Counted from the first letter of the stretch, positions 24,417 through 33,302 are shown. The stretch is DNA of 64,000 nucleotides from Bacteroidota bacterium (GCA_037133915.1 JBAXND010000001.1:62001-126000); one strand, 5' to 3'. The notes: generated from the letters alone by a model not told the origin. Numbers and translations: made by a program.

Positions 24417-25925
24417 ATGACTTCTCTGTTGAGATTTATCAAATATATGCTATTTCTTCCGCTCTGCTCGCTGCAATATTTTTCTCTTGCTCAAAGTCAG
24501 GCACAAACAGCTGGCACCGCTGCATTGATTGACGGCATTGAATTTCTTAAAAAGGATGCAGGATTAAAACATGCTGCATGGGGCGTTTGTGTCCAGGTTG
24601 CTTCCGACGGGAAAACCCTTGCAGAATACAACAGCGACATGAGTCTCATGCCTGCTTCTACCATGAAAGTGGCTACCACTGCTGCCGCCCTTTCACTTCT
24701 CGGCAGTGATTTTACGTTTGAAACAAAAATTGAATATTCCGGAACTATTGATTCGGCCGGGGTATTGCATGGCGACCTGTTTATTACCGGGGGCGGAGAT
24801 CCGACCATCGGTTCAAAACGCTTTGGAGATGCGTGTATGATTGATTCTGTATTCGGAAGTTTTTATACTGCAATGAAAGCTGCGAATATCAATGCTGTTG
24901 ACGGACGGCTTGTTTGTGATGCATCGATATTTGATTATGAGCCCGCAGTTCCCGAATGGTCGTGGGAAGATATCGGAAACTATTACGCAGCAGGTGCTTG
25001 CGGACTTAATATTAATGAGAATTATTACCGCGTTTACTTTAATGCCGGGAAGTATATCGGCGATTCCGCTTCTGTTTCCCGCATGGAGCCTGAAATGCCC
25101 GGCCTGGAATTTCACAACTTTGTTACTACCGCGAAAGCCGGTTCAGGCGATAATGTGATAATTTATGGCAGTCCGTTCACTACACTCCGCATTTTGGATG
25201 GCACTGTTCCTCTGGGTAAAAAGGATTTTGATGTGGATGGCGCCATCCCTGACCCGCCTCAGTATTTTATTGAAAGATTTCACACCTATTTATCCGGCAA
25301 GGGAATCAAAATATCAAAAGGCCTGATGAATGTTCGCAACGAAACGTGGAAGGGAAACACAGATACGAATGCCCGAAAAACACTGAAGATAATCAAGTCG
25401 CCATCACTCGAAAAAATTGTCAGATTTACGAATCTCAACAGCATCAACGTTTTTGCCGAATGCATGGTAAAAATGATTGGTCTGAAAAAAGGCGGCGAGG
25501 GATCAACCACAGAAGGTGTGTCGCAGATAACAAACTTCTGGAAAGGAAAAGGCATTGATATCGATGGTTTTGATATGAAAGATGGGTGTGGTCTTGCGCG
25601 AAAAAATAAAGTGACCTGCAAACAGTTTTGTGCCATGCTTCGTGTTATAAAAAAGGATAAAATTTTTGATGCTTTTGAAAAATCGCTTCCTGAGGCTGGA
25701 AAATCAGGCGGTATTGCGGGGCTTTTTAAAGGATCCGTTGCCGAAAATAATCTTAAAGCGAAAACCGGCACTATGAACGGTATCAGGGCATATACCGGAT
25801 ATGTGAAGAACAAAGCCGGAACCGAGCTGGTTTTTTCTATAATGGTCAATAATTATACCTGTTCAGCCTACGAAATGAAACAGAAATTGGAGGATTTGAT
25901 GATTCTAATCGCTCAAACTGACTGA
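24417..25925 (+). CDS. dacB: D-alanyl-D-alanine carboxypeptidase/endopeptidase (PBP4 family, S13)
   Basis: 502 residues from the ATG at 24417. Signal peptide, then the three serine-penicillin-recognising motifs: SxxK at Ser81-Lys84 (PASTMKVATT), SxN at Ser342-Asn344 (LNSINVFAE) and KTG at Lys449-Gly451 (AKTGTMNG). The large insert between the first two motifs (domains II and III) and the GDLFITGGGDPTIGS and WSWED segments are typical of S13. It trims D-Ala from murein peptides or cuts cross-links in the periplasm. It is transcribed alone, divergently from the two-component system. All active-site residues are present, so it should be active and bind beta-lactams. Confidence 0.93.
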   Translation: MTSLLRFIKYMLFLPLCSLQYFSLAQSQAQTAGTAALIDGIEFLKKDAGLKHAAWGVCVQVASDGKTLAEYNSDMSLMPASTMKVATTAAALSLLGSDFTFETKIEYSGTIDSAGVLHGDLFITGGGDPTIGSKRFGDACMIDSVFGSFYTAMKAANINAVDGRLVCDASIFDYEPAVPEWSWEDIGNYYAAGACGLNINENYYRVYFNAGKYIGDSASVSRMEPEMPGLEFHNFVTTAKAGSGDNVIIYGSPFTTLRILDGTVPLGKKDFDVDGAIPDPPQYFIERFHTYLSGKGIKISKGLMNVRNETWKGNTDTNARKTLKIIKSPSLEKIVRFTNLNSINVFAECMVKMIGLKKGGEGSTTEGVSQITNFWKGKGIDIDGFDMKDGCGLARKNKVTCKQFCAMLRVIKKDKIFDAFEKSLPEAGKSGGIAGLFKGSVAENNLKAKTGTMNGIRAYTGYVKNKAGTELVFSIMVNNYTCSAYEMKQKLEDLMILIAQTD

Positions 25926-26113
25926 GTCTTCCAAAGCCACACACGGCATAAATTAGTTCAAATATTAGTGTTTTTTTGATTGATAGTTTCAGATAATCAG
26001 ATAGATACCTGATTGATGGGATTATTTTTCGATAAGTCTGACGCACATCAAATATCTTGCTAAATTAGCCCCCGTAAATATTGTTTTTTAAACCCATTAT
26101 AAATCATACCGAT

Positions 26114-27133
26114 ATGCTTAATATTGACTGGAAATGCTTGCCATTTGGCTATTTCAAGACCGATTATAATGTTCGTTGCTACTTCAGGAACGGCGAATGG
26201 GGAAAACTTGAAATTTCTTCTTCGGAAACAATTAATGTACATATTGCCGCTACTGCCCTTCACTACGGGCAAGAAGCTTTTGAAGGGCTGAAAGCCTTCA
26301 TGGGAAAAGATGGTAAAATCAGAGTGTTTCGATGGGAGGAAAATGCAAAACGCATGAATCGCAGTGCCGATGGCGTTATGATGCAGCGGATTCCTCAGGA
26401 ACTTTTTTTCGAAGCCATGAGAACAGCTATTAATCTGAATAAAAGATTTATTCCTCCCTATGGAACTGGCTCTTCACTTTACATCAGGCCGCTCCTTATG
26501 GGAAGTGGCGCCAAAGTGGGCGTTCAGCCAGCTGATGAATATTTGTTCATGATTTTTGTTACCCCGGTTGGCCCGTATTTTAAAGAAGGATTTAACCCCG
26601 TTACTGCGCAGATAGTTCGCGATTATGACCGGGCTGCTCCTCACGGTACGGGAAATATTAAAGTAGGCGGAAACTACGCTGCCAGCCTTCGCGCTCTCGG
26701 CCGTGCTCACGATGAAGGTTTCTCTACAGCAATTTTTCTGGATTCAAAAGAGCATAAATCAATTGACGAAGCAGGTCCTGCAAACTTTTTCGGAATAAAA
26801 AACAATACCTACGTTACACCAAAATCTGACAGTATTCTGCCTTCCATAACCAATATGAGTTTGCCGATTTTAGCCGGCGAAATGGGCCTGAATGTTGAAA
26901 GACGGATTGTGCCTATCGAAGAGCTTGACGAATTTGAAGAAGTGGGAGCTTGCGGCACAGCGGCAGTTATTTCACCAATCAAAAAAATTGTAGACCGCGA
27001 AACGGGCAAGGTATATGAATATTGCAAAGATGGTCAGGCCGGTCCTGTTTCAACCAAATTGTATGAAAAATTACGGAGTATTCAGCTGGGCGACGAACCG
27101 GATAATTATGGCTGGGTAACTATTATTGAATAA
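26114..27133 (+). CDS. ilvE: Branched-chain amino acid aminotransferase
   Basis: 339 residues from the ATG at 26114; an upstream TTG would add eleven poorly fitting residues. It is a fold-type IV PLP enzyme of the longer, eukaryote-like BCAT group. Segments are GEWGKLEI, ALHYGQEAFEGLKAF, YIRPLLMGSG, the catalytic Lys183 in GTGNIKVGGNYAAS, and the phosphate-binding ACGTAAVISPI near the C-terminus. It moves the amino group between Leu, Ile or Val and 2-oxoglutarate, in the cytoplasm, as the last step of their synthesis or the first of breakdown. It is monocistronic with a good terminator just after the stop. No other branched-chain gene is nearby. Confidence 0.95.
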   Translation: MLNIDWKCLPFGYFKTDYNVRCYFRNGEWGKLEISSSETINVHIAATALHYGQEAFEGLKAFMGKDGKIRVFRWEENAKRMNRSADGVMMQRIPQELFFEAMRTAINLNKRFIPPYGTGSSLYIRPLLMGSGAKVGVQPADEYLFMIFVTPVGPYFKEGFNPVTAQIVRDYDRAAPHGTGNIKVGGNYAASLRALGRAHDEGFSTAIFLDSKEHKSIDEAGPANFFGIKNNTYVTPKSDSILPSITNMSLPILAGEMGLNVERRIVPIEELDEFEEVGACGTAAVISPIKKIVDRETGKVYEYCKDGQAGPVSTKLYEKLRSIQLGDEPDNYGWVTIIE

Positions 27134-27153
27134 TCTTTAGAACTTGATTTTTT

Positions 27154-27183
27154 GGCGCAGGCTTCGGTCTGCGCCTTTTTTTT
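27154..27183 (+). terminator. Terminator after ilvE
   Basis: GGCGCAG (27154-27160) pairs with CTGCGCC (27169-27175). An inner G-T/C-G pair closes a TTCG tetraloop, and a run of eight T follows. It works for the plus strand only. Confidence 0.85.
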
Positions 27184-27184
27184 A

Positions 27185-27937
27185 TCAGTAACTTTTATCG
27201 CTGATAAGCTTTCCTTTGCTGTATTCCTCTTCTAAGATGAGTTTTCCATCTTCACTATAATAATACCAGGTTCCTTCCTGCATGTAGTCGTTCATTGAGC
27301 GGTTCTGAACTTTGATTCCTTCTTCTTTTACTTTACCGCTCGGCCAGAACTCCTTGTGACTATACGTTCTGGTCTTTTTATCTGTCAATTCGAAAAGTAT
27401 CTGGGGCTTTCCGTCAGGGTAATAGAATCGCATATACAGGTAGTACTCCATGTTGCCTGAAAATTCTTCGCAGAATTCAGTCTTCCCGTTGCGATAAAAA
27501 TCTTCCCATTTTGTTGATTCCCCTGCAGTATAGGCCACACGCGATTTTAGTGCCCCGTCTTGATAGTAACACAGCAGTAATCCGCTGTTCATACCTTTGG
27601 CCTTAAAAACGCGCTCAATCTGCCCGTTTTCGTAGTAATTCGTAAAAACAGTCGTTACTTTTCCCAGGTCGTAATACCCTTTGTGCTTTATTTTTCCGTC
27701 AGGATAATAATCTTTGTAAAGCCCGGTATATTTCATTCCACGCGATATCAGCGTGGAATCGCCTCCCATGATGGCACAGTATTTATCGTAGTTGTATATT
27801 CCGTCATCAACCGTATCGTTGTCGGGTGTTATGGCGCTTTGCTCTGTTTTTAAACTTACAGTATCTATCTGTGAAAGCCCTGGCAATGCCGAAAATACAA
27901 ACAGTGCAGCGAGTAGTTGGATGCGCATTGATTGCAT
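27185..27937 (-). CDS. Secreted MORN-variant repeat protein (YwqK-like)
   Basis: 250 residues with a signal peptide (a second ATG three codons in is equally possible). The mature part holds repeated short units of the type YYPDGKIKHKGYYDLGK, YYENGQIERVFKAKG, YYQDGALKSRVAYTAGE, YRNGKTEFCEEFSG, FYYPDGKPQILFEL and FWPSGKVKEEGI. This is the MORN_2/YwqK repeat, about six copies. Such proteins are frequent in Bacteroidota. Some are labelled antitoxins by homology to YwqK, but here the export signal makes a toxin-antitoxin role unlikely. Repeats of this type bind surfaces or partners, with no enzymatic activity. It sits 33 bases after pyrF on the same strand and may be cotranscribed. Confidence 0.8.
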   Translation of the reverse strand: MQSMRIQLLAALFVFSALPGLSQIDTVSLKTEQSAITPDNDTVDDGIYNYDKYCAIMGGDSTLISRGMKYTGLYKDYYPDGKIKHKGYYDLGKVTTVFTNYYENGQIERVFKAKGMNSGLLLCYYQDGALKSRVAYTAGESTKWEDFYRNGKTEFCEEFSGNMEYYLYMRFYYPDGKPQILFELTDKKTRTYSHKEFWPSGKVKEEGIKVQNRSMNDYMQEGTWYYYSEDGKLILEEEYSKGKLISDKSY

Positions 27938-27970
27938 GGTTTATGAGTGCTTAAAGTAATTTATATTGTA

Positions 27971-28822
27971 TCAGAGTAAGCCGAAATTCTTTAACAGCGA
28001 CTCCATTTCTTTTTGTAACGTAAAAGCTTCGGCTCTTGCTTTTTCAGCAAAATCAATATCTGCAGAAGCATATAAAATACTTCGGGAAGCGTTCACAATC
28101 AATCCGCAATGATTATTCATTCCATAACGCGCTGCGTCTTCAAGGTTTCCGCCCTGTGCACCCACTCCGGGAATCAACAGAAAATTATCGGGCACAATTC
28201 TGCGCACATCTTGCAGCATCGAAGCCTGTGTTGCACCTACAACATACATCATGTTCTCCGCATTGCCCCATTGACGGGATGTTTGAAGGACGTGCTCAAA
28301 TAATTTAACCGTGCCTTCAGGAGCTTCTATTCGCTGTGACTGGAAATCAGCGGCGCCCGCATTCGAGGTCAGCGCAAGCAAGATAACCCATTTATTGATA
28401 AAATCAAGAAAAGGAGCCACGGAATCCTTGCCCATGTAAGGCGCAACGGTCACCGCATCAAAATCAAATCCGGAAGAAGATTTTTCGAAATAGGTTTTTG
28501 CGTACTGTGTCGAGGTATTCCCGATATCGCCCCGTTTGGCATCAGCAATAAGGAATAACTCACTGCGGAAGCCTTCCAGATAGTCCATGGTCTTTATCAG
28601 GCTCTGTATGCCTTTAATGCCAAGACTTTCATAAAAAGCCAGATTGGGTTTGTAAGCGATAGCAAGGTCGCGGGTAGCATCTATGATGGCTTTGTTGAAT
28701 TCAAAAATTGCATCATCGGCTTGACGGATATGAGCAGGAAACTTAGTAATATCAGGATCCAGACCGACACATAAAAATGATTTCTTGCGAAGGATAAGCT
28801 GAAATAACTCTTTTCGTGTCAT
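27971..28822 (-). CDS. pyrF: Orotidine 5'-phosphate decarboxylase (type 2)
   Basis: 283 residues, the length of the long (type 2) OMP decarboxylases of Bacteroidota and Actinobacteria. Catalytic motif DAKRGDIGNTS with Asp94, Lys96 and Asp99; N-terminal LCVGLDPD substrate loop; C-terminal LIPGVGAQGG phosphate-binding loop. It makes UMP from OMP, the last step of pyrimidine synthesis, in the cytoplasm. It follows prfA by 12 bases on the same strand, so prfA-pyrF form an operon behind the promoter at 29.95 kb. All active-site residues are intact. Confidence 0.95.
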   Translation of the reverse strand: MTRKELFQLILRKKSFLCVGLDPDITKFPAHIRQADDAIFEFNKAIIDATRDLAIAYKPNLAFYESLGIKGIQSLIKTMDYLEGFRSELFLIADAKRGDIGNTSTQYAKTYFEKSSSGFDFDAVTVAPYMGKDSVAPFLDFINKWVILLALTSNAGAADFQSQRIEAPEGTVKLFEHVLQTSRQWGNAENMMYVVGATQASMLQDVRRIVPDNFLLIPGVGAQGGNLEDAARYGMNNHCGLIVNASRSILYASADIDFAEKARAEAFTLQKEMESLLKNFGLL

Positions 28823-28834
28823 GGAACAGAATAT

Positions 28835-29908
28835 TTATTCGCTGATAGCTTCTTTGAGACGCTCAGCATTTTCAGCTATTTGAAGTGCATCAATTACTTC
28901 CTGCACTTCACCTTCCAATATCGTCTGGAGGTTATACAGCGTGAGATGTATGCGGTGGTCGGTTAAGCGGCTCTGCGGAAAATTATACGTTCTGATTTTG
29001 GCAGAACGGTCGCCGGTTGAAACCATGGTCTTTCTGCGACCTGATATTTCGTCAAGATATTTTTTGTATTCAAGCTCAAAAACGCGCGAACGAAGCACTA
29101 CCAGCGCTTTGTCATAATTTTTCATCTGCGATTTCTGATCCTGACATGTAACTACAATGCCTGTAGGGATGTGTGTGAGACGAACAGCCGAATACGTAGT
29201 ATTAACCGACTGACCACCGGGACCTGACGAACAGTAGGTGTCTTTGCGGATATCGGCATCTTTGATGTCAACGTCAAATTCATCCGCTTCCGGCAAAATC
29301 ACCACCGATGCTGCTGAGGTATGAACGCGGCCCTGTGCTTCTGTTTTGGGAACACGCTGCACGCGATGCACCCCTGATTCATATTTGAGCAGTCCGTATA
29401 CGCCGTCGCCTTTAACACTAAAAATTACTTCCTTGAAACCGCCCACAGTACCGTCGGCCTGGTCTACAATCTCCCATTTCCATTTCTTAATTTCGCAATA
29501 GCGGGTGTACATGCGGAACAGGTCGCCTGCAAAAAGGCTGGCTTCGTCGCCGCCACTGCCTGCACGAATTTCAACAATGGCATTCTTACCATCCTGAGGA
29601 TCCCGAGGAAGCAATAACATTTGTATTTCTTCATCAAGTTTATCCTTGATGGCATTCTGATTATCAATATCTTCCTTGGCAAGCGATTTCAGCTCTTCAT
29701 CTTTTTCATTAAATAGAATTTCTTTAGACGAAGCGAGATCTTTTACAACCTTCTCGTACTTTTTATATGCCTCAATAATAGGCGTAAGCTCTTTGTAATC
29801 TTTGCTCAGCTTGATATAACGCTTCATGTCCGACATTACTTCGGGGTCGTTCATCTGGGCGCCAATCTCTTCCCAACGGGTGTATATGGCCGATAATTTC
29901 TCTAACAT
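28835..29908 (-). CDS. prfA: Peptide chain release factor 1 (RF1)
   Basis: 357 residues from the ATG at 29908. The frame stays open for 58 more codons upstream, but that stretch covers a terminator and a promoter and has no RF1 similarity. It shows the N-terminal helical domain, GSGGDEASLFAGDLFRMY, the codon-recognition region VHRVQRVPKTE, and the universal GGQ (231-233) in SSGPGGQSVNTTYSAVRLTHIPTG. It releases peptides at UAA and UAG; the GGQ glutamine is a methylation target in characterised factors. It is the first gene of the prfA-pyrF unit. Confidence 0.96.
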   Translation of the reverse strand: MLEKLSAIYTRWEEIGAQMNDPEVMSDMKRYIKLSKDYKELTPIIEAYKKYEKVVKDLASSKEILFNEKDEELKSLAKEDIDNQNAIKDKLDEEIQMLLLPRDPQDGKNAIVEIRAGSGGDEASLFAGDLFRMYTRYCEIKKWKWEIVDQADGTVGGFKEVIFSVKGDGVYGLLKYESGVHRVQRVPKTEAQGRVHTSAASVVILPEADEFDVDIKDADIRKDTYCSSGPGGQSVNTTYSAVRLTHIPTGIVVTCQDQKSQMKNYDKALVVLRSRVFELEYKKYLDEISGRRKTMVSTGDRSAKIRTYNFPQSRLTDHRIHLTLYNLQTILEGEVQEVIDALQIAENAERLKEAISE

Positions 29909-29937
29909 AATTATAACAGTGTATCTTATAAACGCTG

Positions 29938-29967
29938 CAAAGTTACAATAAAAGTACCGTCCTGCAA
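29938..29967 (-). promoter_or_regulatory. Promoter of prfA-pyrF (TTG, 19-base spacer, TAACTTTG)
   Basis: On the minus strand TTG (29967-29965) and TAACTTTG (29945-29938) are separated by 19 bases, which fits the Bacteroidota sigma factor consensus. The -7 box is 30 bases before the RF1 start. It lies just after the terminator of the upstream gene. Confidence 0.6.
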
Positions 29968-29989
29968 GTAGTAAGGGTAGGATAACACC

Positions 29990-30018
29990 CAAAAAGCGCC
30001 GACAATTTTGCCGGCGCT
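29990..30018 (-). terminator. Terminator between the GIN-barrel gene and prfA
   Basis: AGCGCCG (29995-30001) pairs with CGGCGCT (30012-30018), with further CAA/TTG pairing inside. On the minus strand the stem is followed by TTTTT. It ends the second ECF module transcript. Confidence 0.75.
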
Positions 30019-30056
30019 CTGAATATTCAATGAAATGTAAATCAGTATTAAGCGGA

Positions 30057-31565
30057 TTATATGTTGAGTAAAGCAATGCCAACAGTTATAGGATAAAGCT
30101 CCGGACCGTGGTCTTTTTTAAATAATGTATTCAGTGAGTATGAAGCAAAAATATCAAACCAACCGTAACCCAATCTTACCATAGCGCTGTAGCGGAACTG
30201 ATTTAAATTGAAATCATCTTTGGTGCGGGGCTTGAATTTGGTGCCGTCTATTTCAGTTATTTGTTTGGTATATGATCCGATTTTCAGCGACCCGACTACA
30301 CCTGCCGAAACATGAAAAGTGTTTTTCTTGTGAAGTTTTTTCGTATCGAACTGCAGCATTAACGGTACCTGCAGGAAAACAGCAGTCAGTTTACTTTTTG
30401 TATAAGTACGCGTACTGTCGTAAGTAAATGAAGTATAATTTGTGTCAGGTGTGAGGTAATTATGCTTATCCGTGAAGCGATAATTATTGAACTCAACTCC
30501 AAGTCCGGTAACCAAACCGAGATGCCTGCGCACGATTGGTATCCTGAATGATACAGGATTCAAATCTACAAACCATGAGCGTCCGTAATCCGGCTCAAGT
30601 GCCGAATATCCGTTAGGCATGCTGAATCCGTTATTATGGTTCATATAGCCGTTTATTCCTATGGCAACACCGGCCCATTGTGCCTTTGGTTTATCACCTT
30701 TCTTTGATTTGTGATGCTCTTTATCCTTGTCATCATTATTGTCTGTAATCGTGATATTCTTGTTTCCCATGCTAAACTTGGTGGTATCTGAGTCTTTTGA
30801 ACCATTATAAGTGACTTCGGTTTCAATATTCACATTATTTTCACCGGTTGTGGCATCTGCCGATTTTTCGTTAACTGATGCGGCTCCGCTGATAGCAAGG
30901 TTCACGTATTTGGGCTTGGGTTTGTATTTTATATGCGATGCACCCGAAGCTGAGCCCGTGAGTGAATCGACTACATTCAATTTGGCATCTGCGGCCCCGC
31001 TTGTTTTGATGAAAGTGTTGCCTGTTTCAAGGTCCATTGATTTAAGATTGGCGGCTCCACTGGTTGTTATGTTATGAAATGCTGCAGTACCGCTGAGTTC
31101 AGCATCGGCTGCTCCCGAAAGGTTGGTTTCGAGGGTATGAACAGCAACGTCCATCTTCAGGATAACAGCCCCTGATGCCGATAATTTCAGGTTATCTGAT
31201 GTGATACGATTGTCGCCGTATACTTCGCATGAGCTTGTGGCACGCAGGTTCTGCAGGTCTTTGCAAATGATGGTAATATCCAGTTTCGTGAAGTCACCTT
31301 CTTTAATATCAAATGTAAGGGTGCCGCCCGAAAGGCTGGTTTTAATATTTTCCTGAAGGTTTTCATCGGTCTCTATTTTTACGGCATCTGTTGCTCCCTG
31401 AGCAATGTGGTATGTAAAACGACCATCAAGGTTTATACCGGTAAAACTGCCGGGTGTGCGCTCCTGTGTAATTACCTTCCCGTTGCCTTCCTGCGCGAGA
31501 ACTGTTCCGCTTACGAAAATGAACAGTGAAAAAAGTATTGATTTAATAATGGGTTGCGGTTTCAT
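30057..31565 (-). CDS. Head GIN domain fused to an outer-membrane beta-barrel domain
   Basis: 502 residues. Signal peptide (1-24), a head GIN/DUF2807 region (about 30-240) with the repeat pattern LSASGAVILKMD, NLSGAADAELSG and KTSGAADAKLNV, a charged linker rich in Asp, Lys and His (about 265-295), and a C-terminal outer-membrane-barrel-like domain (about 295-502) ending ELYPITVGIALLNI. The barrel has alternating hydrophobic strands, such as YRFTDKHNY and FRYSAMVRLGYGWFDIF. So a periplasmic beta-helix is joined to a membrane barrel. The gene follows an ECF sigma and an anti-sigma-like gene and ends with a terminator, so it looks like the output or sensor part of that module. Function is unknown. 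Confidence 0.8.
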   Translation of the reverse strand: MKPQPIIKSILFSLFIFVSGTVLAQEGNGKVITQERTPGSFTGINLDGRFTYHIAQGATDAVKIETDENLQENIKTSLSGGTLTFDIKEGDFTKLDITIICKDLQNLRATSSCEVYGDNRITSDNLKLSASGAVILKMDVAVHTLETNLSGAADAELSGTAAFHNITTSGAANLKSMDLETGNTFIKTSGAADAKLNVVDSLTGSASGASHIKYKPKPKYVNLAISGAASVNEKSADATTGENNVNIETEVTYNGSKDSDTTKFSMGNKNITITDNNDDKDKEHHKSKKGDKPKAQWAGVAIGINGYMNHNNGFSMPNGYSALEPDYGRSWFVDLNPVSFRIPIVRRHLGLVTGLGVEFNNYRFTDKHNYLTPDTNYTSFTYDSTRTYTKSKLTAVFLQVPLMLQFDTKKLHKKNTFHVSAGVVGSLKIGSYTKQITEIDGTKFKPRTKDDFNLNQFRYSAMVRLGYGWFDIFASYSLNTLFKKDHGPELYPITVGIALLNI

Positions 31566-31659
31566 ATTGCCTTAAGATTTGTGTGAGTGAATGTGGCTTT
31601 GTGCCGTGTTTTTATTTATGACGGAGCGCTCGTCGCAATAGTTACAGGTGGCGAAAAAA

Positions 31660-32748
31660 TTATTTTTTTTCAGTTGTTTTATTATTCTCCCGGCCCAGAG
31701 CAAAGCTGGTAAGCTTTCCGTCATTATCAGTACGACGGTCAAGTATGAGATTACTGTTGGTGATACGATTGTACCCCGCAACACCAAGATAAGCAAGATC
31801 CCAAATAGAAAATTTGTCGGGTTCGGCGGATGGCTGTTTTTCACCACCTGCTTTTCGTATTTTTTTCAGACCTGTAGCTGCCAGATTTTGAAACCCGTTG
31901 TTTTCTTTCTCAAATTCCCGTTTACTGTCGGCCAGCACTTTTTGGTAATTCAGTATATCGGTGTATTCGTTGCGGTTTCCCAGAAGGGTTTCAAAACCTG
32001 AATTATCAGATGGCATATCAAGTTGCGCCAGCTCTTTGTTTATGGCAGGCGTGAGCGCTTCGTACAACTCACGATGCGGCAGCGATTGGGTGTCGGCATC
32101 GGCATTATTCGTTAAATTGCGTTGTTTTGCATTAACATGCGTTTCAATATTCTTCTTTGAAATTGGTTTTATACTGTTGATGTTTACATGTTGCAATGAC
32201 GCGATATTGCTGCCATTTATTGCTTCGTGATCTGTTTTACGTATCAGAAATAATGAAATAAAAATAACCAGAAGTGAAGCGGCTACCGATAATGAAATGG
32301 CTACCCGGCTCGTAAGTGAGCGTACCGGAAGTTCTTTTTTTAATTCCGCTTTTGCGGGATATTGTACGCTGATGTCTGCTACCAGTCTCGTTTTTTGATA
32401 AGCTGAAAATTCTTTTTGAAGATGAGTATTGAGCGCCAGAAAGAGGATGAGTTCTTTATCTTCCTTAAAGGATAATATCTTTTCGGTATGACCGATGAAA
32501 TAATCTTCGTAATTGCTTTCCGTGATATTCTCTGTGCTTCTGATGAGTGTTTTCTTCAACAAATTTTTATCCTCAAATACGACGGAATCATCTGAAGAAA
32601 GGGTCATACTTCTGAACGCCTCAAAATCATCCTGCAAATCGGGGTTGCGCTCAAGAAAGCGCAGCAGCTCTTCTGCTGTGACCTTATCCAGCTTGCCGTC
32701 GAAGTAATCGACGATATAAATTTCGTAGTTTGTGCGGTCTATGTTCAT
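31660..32748 (-). CDS. Anti-sigma-factor-like single-helix membrane protein with duplicated N-terminal unit
   Basis: 362 residues. The cytoplasmic N-terminus holds two related units of about 40 residues: residues 7-46 (NYEIYIVDYFDGKL...DDFEAF) and 79-117 (NYEDYFIGHTEKIL...KEFSAY). One membrane helix follows (149-169) and then a periplasmic region of about 190 residues, without cysteines and without recognised folds. The position one base after the ECF sigma gene, and the acidic N-terminal units, support an anti-sigma role. The zinc-finger HxxxCxxC motif of classical anti-sigma factors is absent. Such N-terminal units are common before a helix in Bacteroidota but are poorly described. Confidence 0.7.
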   Translation of the reverse strand: MNIDRTNYEIYIVDYFDGKLDKVTAEELLRFLERNPDLQDDFEAFRSMTLSSDDSVVFEDKNLLKKTLIRSTENITESNYEDYFIGHTEKILSFKEDKELILFLALNTHLQKEFSAYQKTRLVADISVQYPAKAELKKELPVRSLTSRVAISLSVAASLLVIFISLFLIRKTDHEAINGSNIASLQHVNINSIKPISKKNIETHVNAKQRNLTNNADADTQSLPHRELYEALTPAINKELAQLDMPSDNSGFETLLGNRNEYTDILNYQKVLADSKREFEKENNGFQNLAATGLKKIRKAGGEKQPSAEPDKFSIWDLAYLGVAGYNRITNSNLILDRRTDNDGKLTSFALGRENNKTTEKK

Positions 32749-32749
32749 A

Positions 32750-33235
32750 TTATACTACAAGGTCAACATTCACAATATAATTTTTCATTGCAGTGCGGGC
32801 GCGGAAAATATACACTTTCACCTGCGCTTCATTCAAGGCTGTTATCTCACCAATTTCTTCATATGAATATCCTTCGTAGTCCCGTAACAGCAACACTGAT
32901 TTTTGTATTTGCGGGAGTTGCTCCAGCGCTTCATCAAGTACTTCTTTCAAATCGGAATAGCTGTTGTTTACAGTAAAGGCATTCGTATGAACGTTTTCAA
33001 ATCGTGTTTGTTTGGAGTCTTTTCTGATATTGTCTATCATCGTGTGGTATGCCGTTGTGAACAGGTACGACTTTGCTTTCTCTGCAGAAATTTCATCCCT
33101 TTTCATCCACATTTTTTCAAACGCGTCCTGCACTACATCATGCGCCTTATCTTTATCCCTGAGATTTTTCAGGATAAACCGATATACGGCATCCGAATGC
33201 TCATCCACACATTTATTGTATGCTGCTGTATTCAC
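32750..33235 (-). CDS. ECF-type RNA polymerase sigma factor
   Basis: 161 residues starting at GTG 33235; no ATG is available upstream in frame. Region 2 (LKNLRDKDKAHDVVQDAFEKMWMKRDEI, about 20-50) and region 4 (LPQIQKSVLLLRDYEGYSYEEIGEITALNEAQVKVYIFRART, about 108-150) are clear. It is unrelated in detail to the sigma factor at 18.9-19.5 kb. It is the first gene of a three-gene module with the anti-sigma-like protein and the GIN-barrel protein, ending in a terminator. A -7 box lies 60 bases upstream. Confidence 0.9.
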   Translation of the reverse strand: MNTAAYNKCVDEHSDAVYRFILKNLRDKDKAHDVVQDAFEKMWMKRDEISAEKAKSYLFTTAYHTMIDNIRKDSKQTRFENVHTNAFTVNNSYSDLKEVLDEALEQLPQIQKSVLLLRDYEGYSYEEIGEITALNEAQVKVYIFRARTAMKNYIVNVDLVV

Positions 33236-33294
33236 AGGGAAAACGTTTTTATGCCTATTAATGTATTGTGACGGGCAGTCATGCCGCTTTGTTA

Positions 33295-33302
33295 CAAAGC
33301 TA
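33295..33302 (-). promoter_or_regulatory. -7 promoter box (TAGCTTTG)
   Basis: TAnnTTTG on the minus strand, 60 bases before the ECF sigma start. A CAAA occurs 28 bases farther upstream, too far for a standard partner. Confidence 0.35.

Noticed and set aside
25286..25849. 187-codon minus-strand frame opposite dacB
   Set aside because: It is antisense to the part of dacB carrying SxN and KTG motifs, with low-complexity Phe/Ser/Pro composition typical of a shadow frame.
27185..27937. YwqK-type antitoxin of a toxin-antitoxin pair
   Set aside because: The protein has an export signal and no toxin gene is adjacent; the repeat alone does not show antitoxin function.
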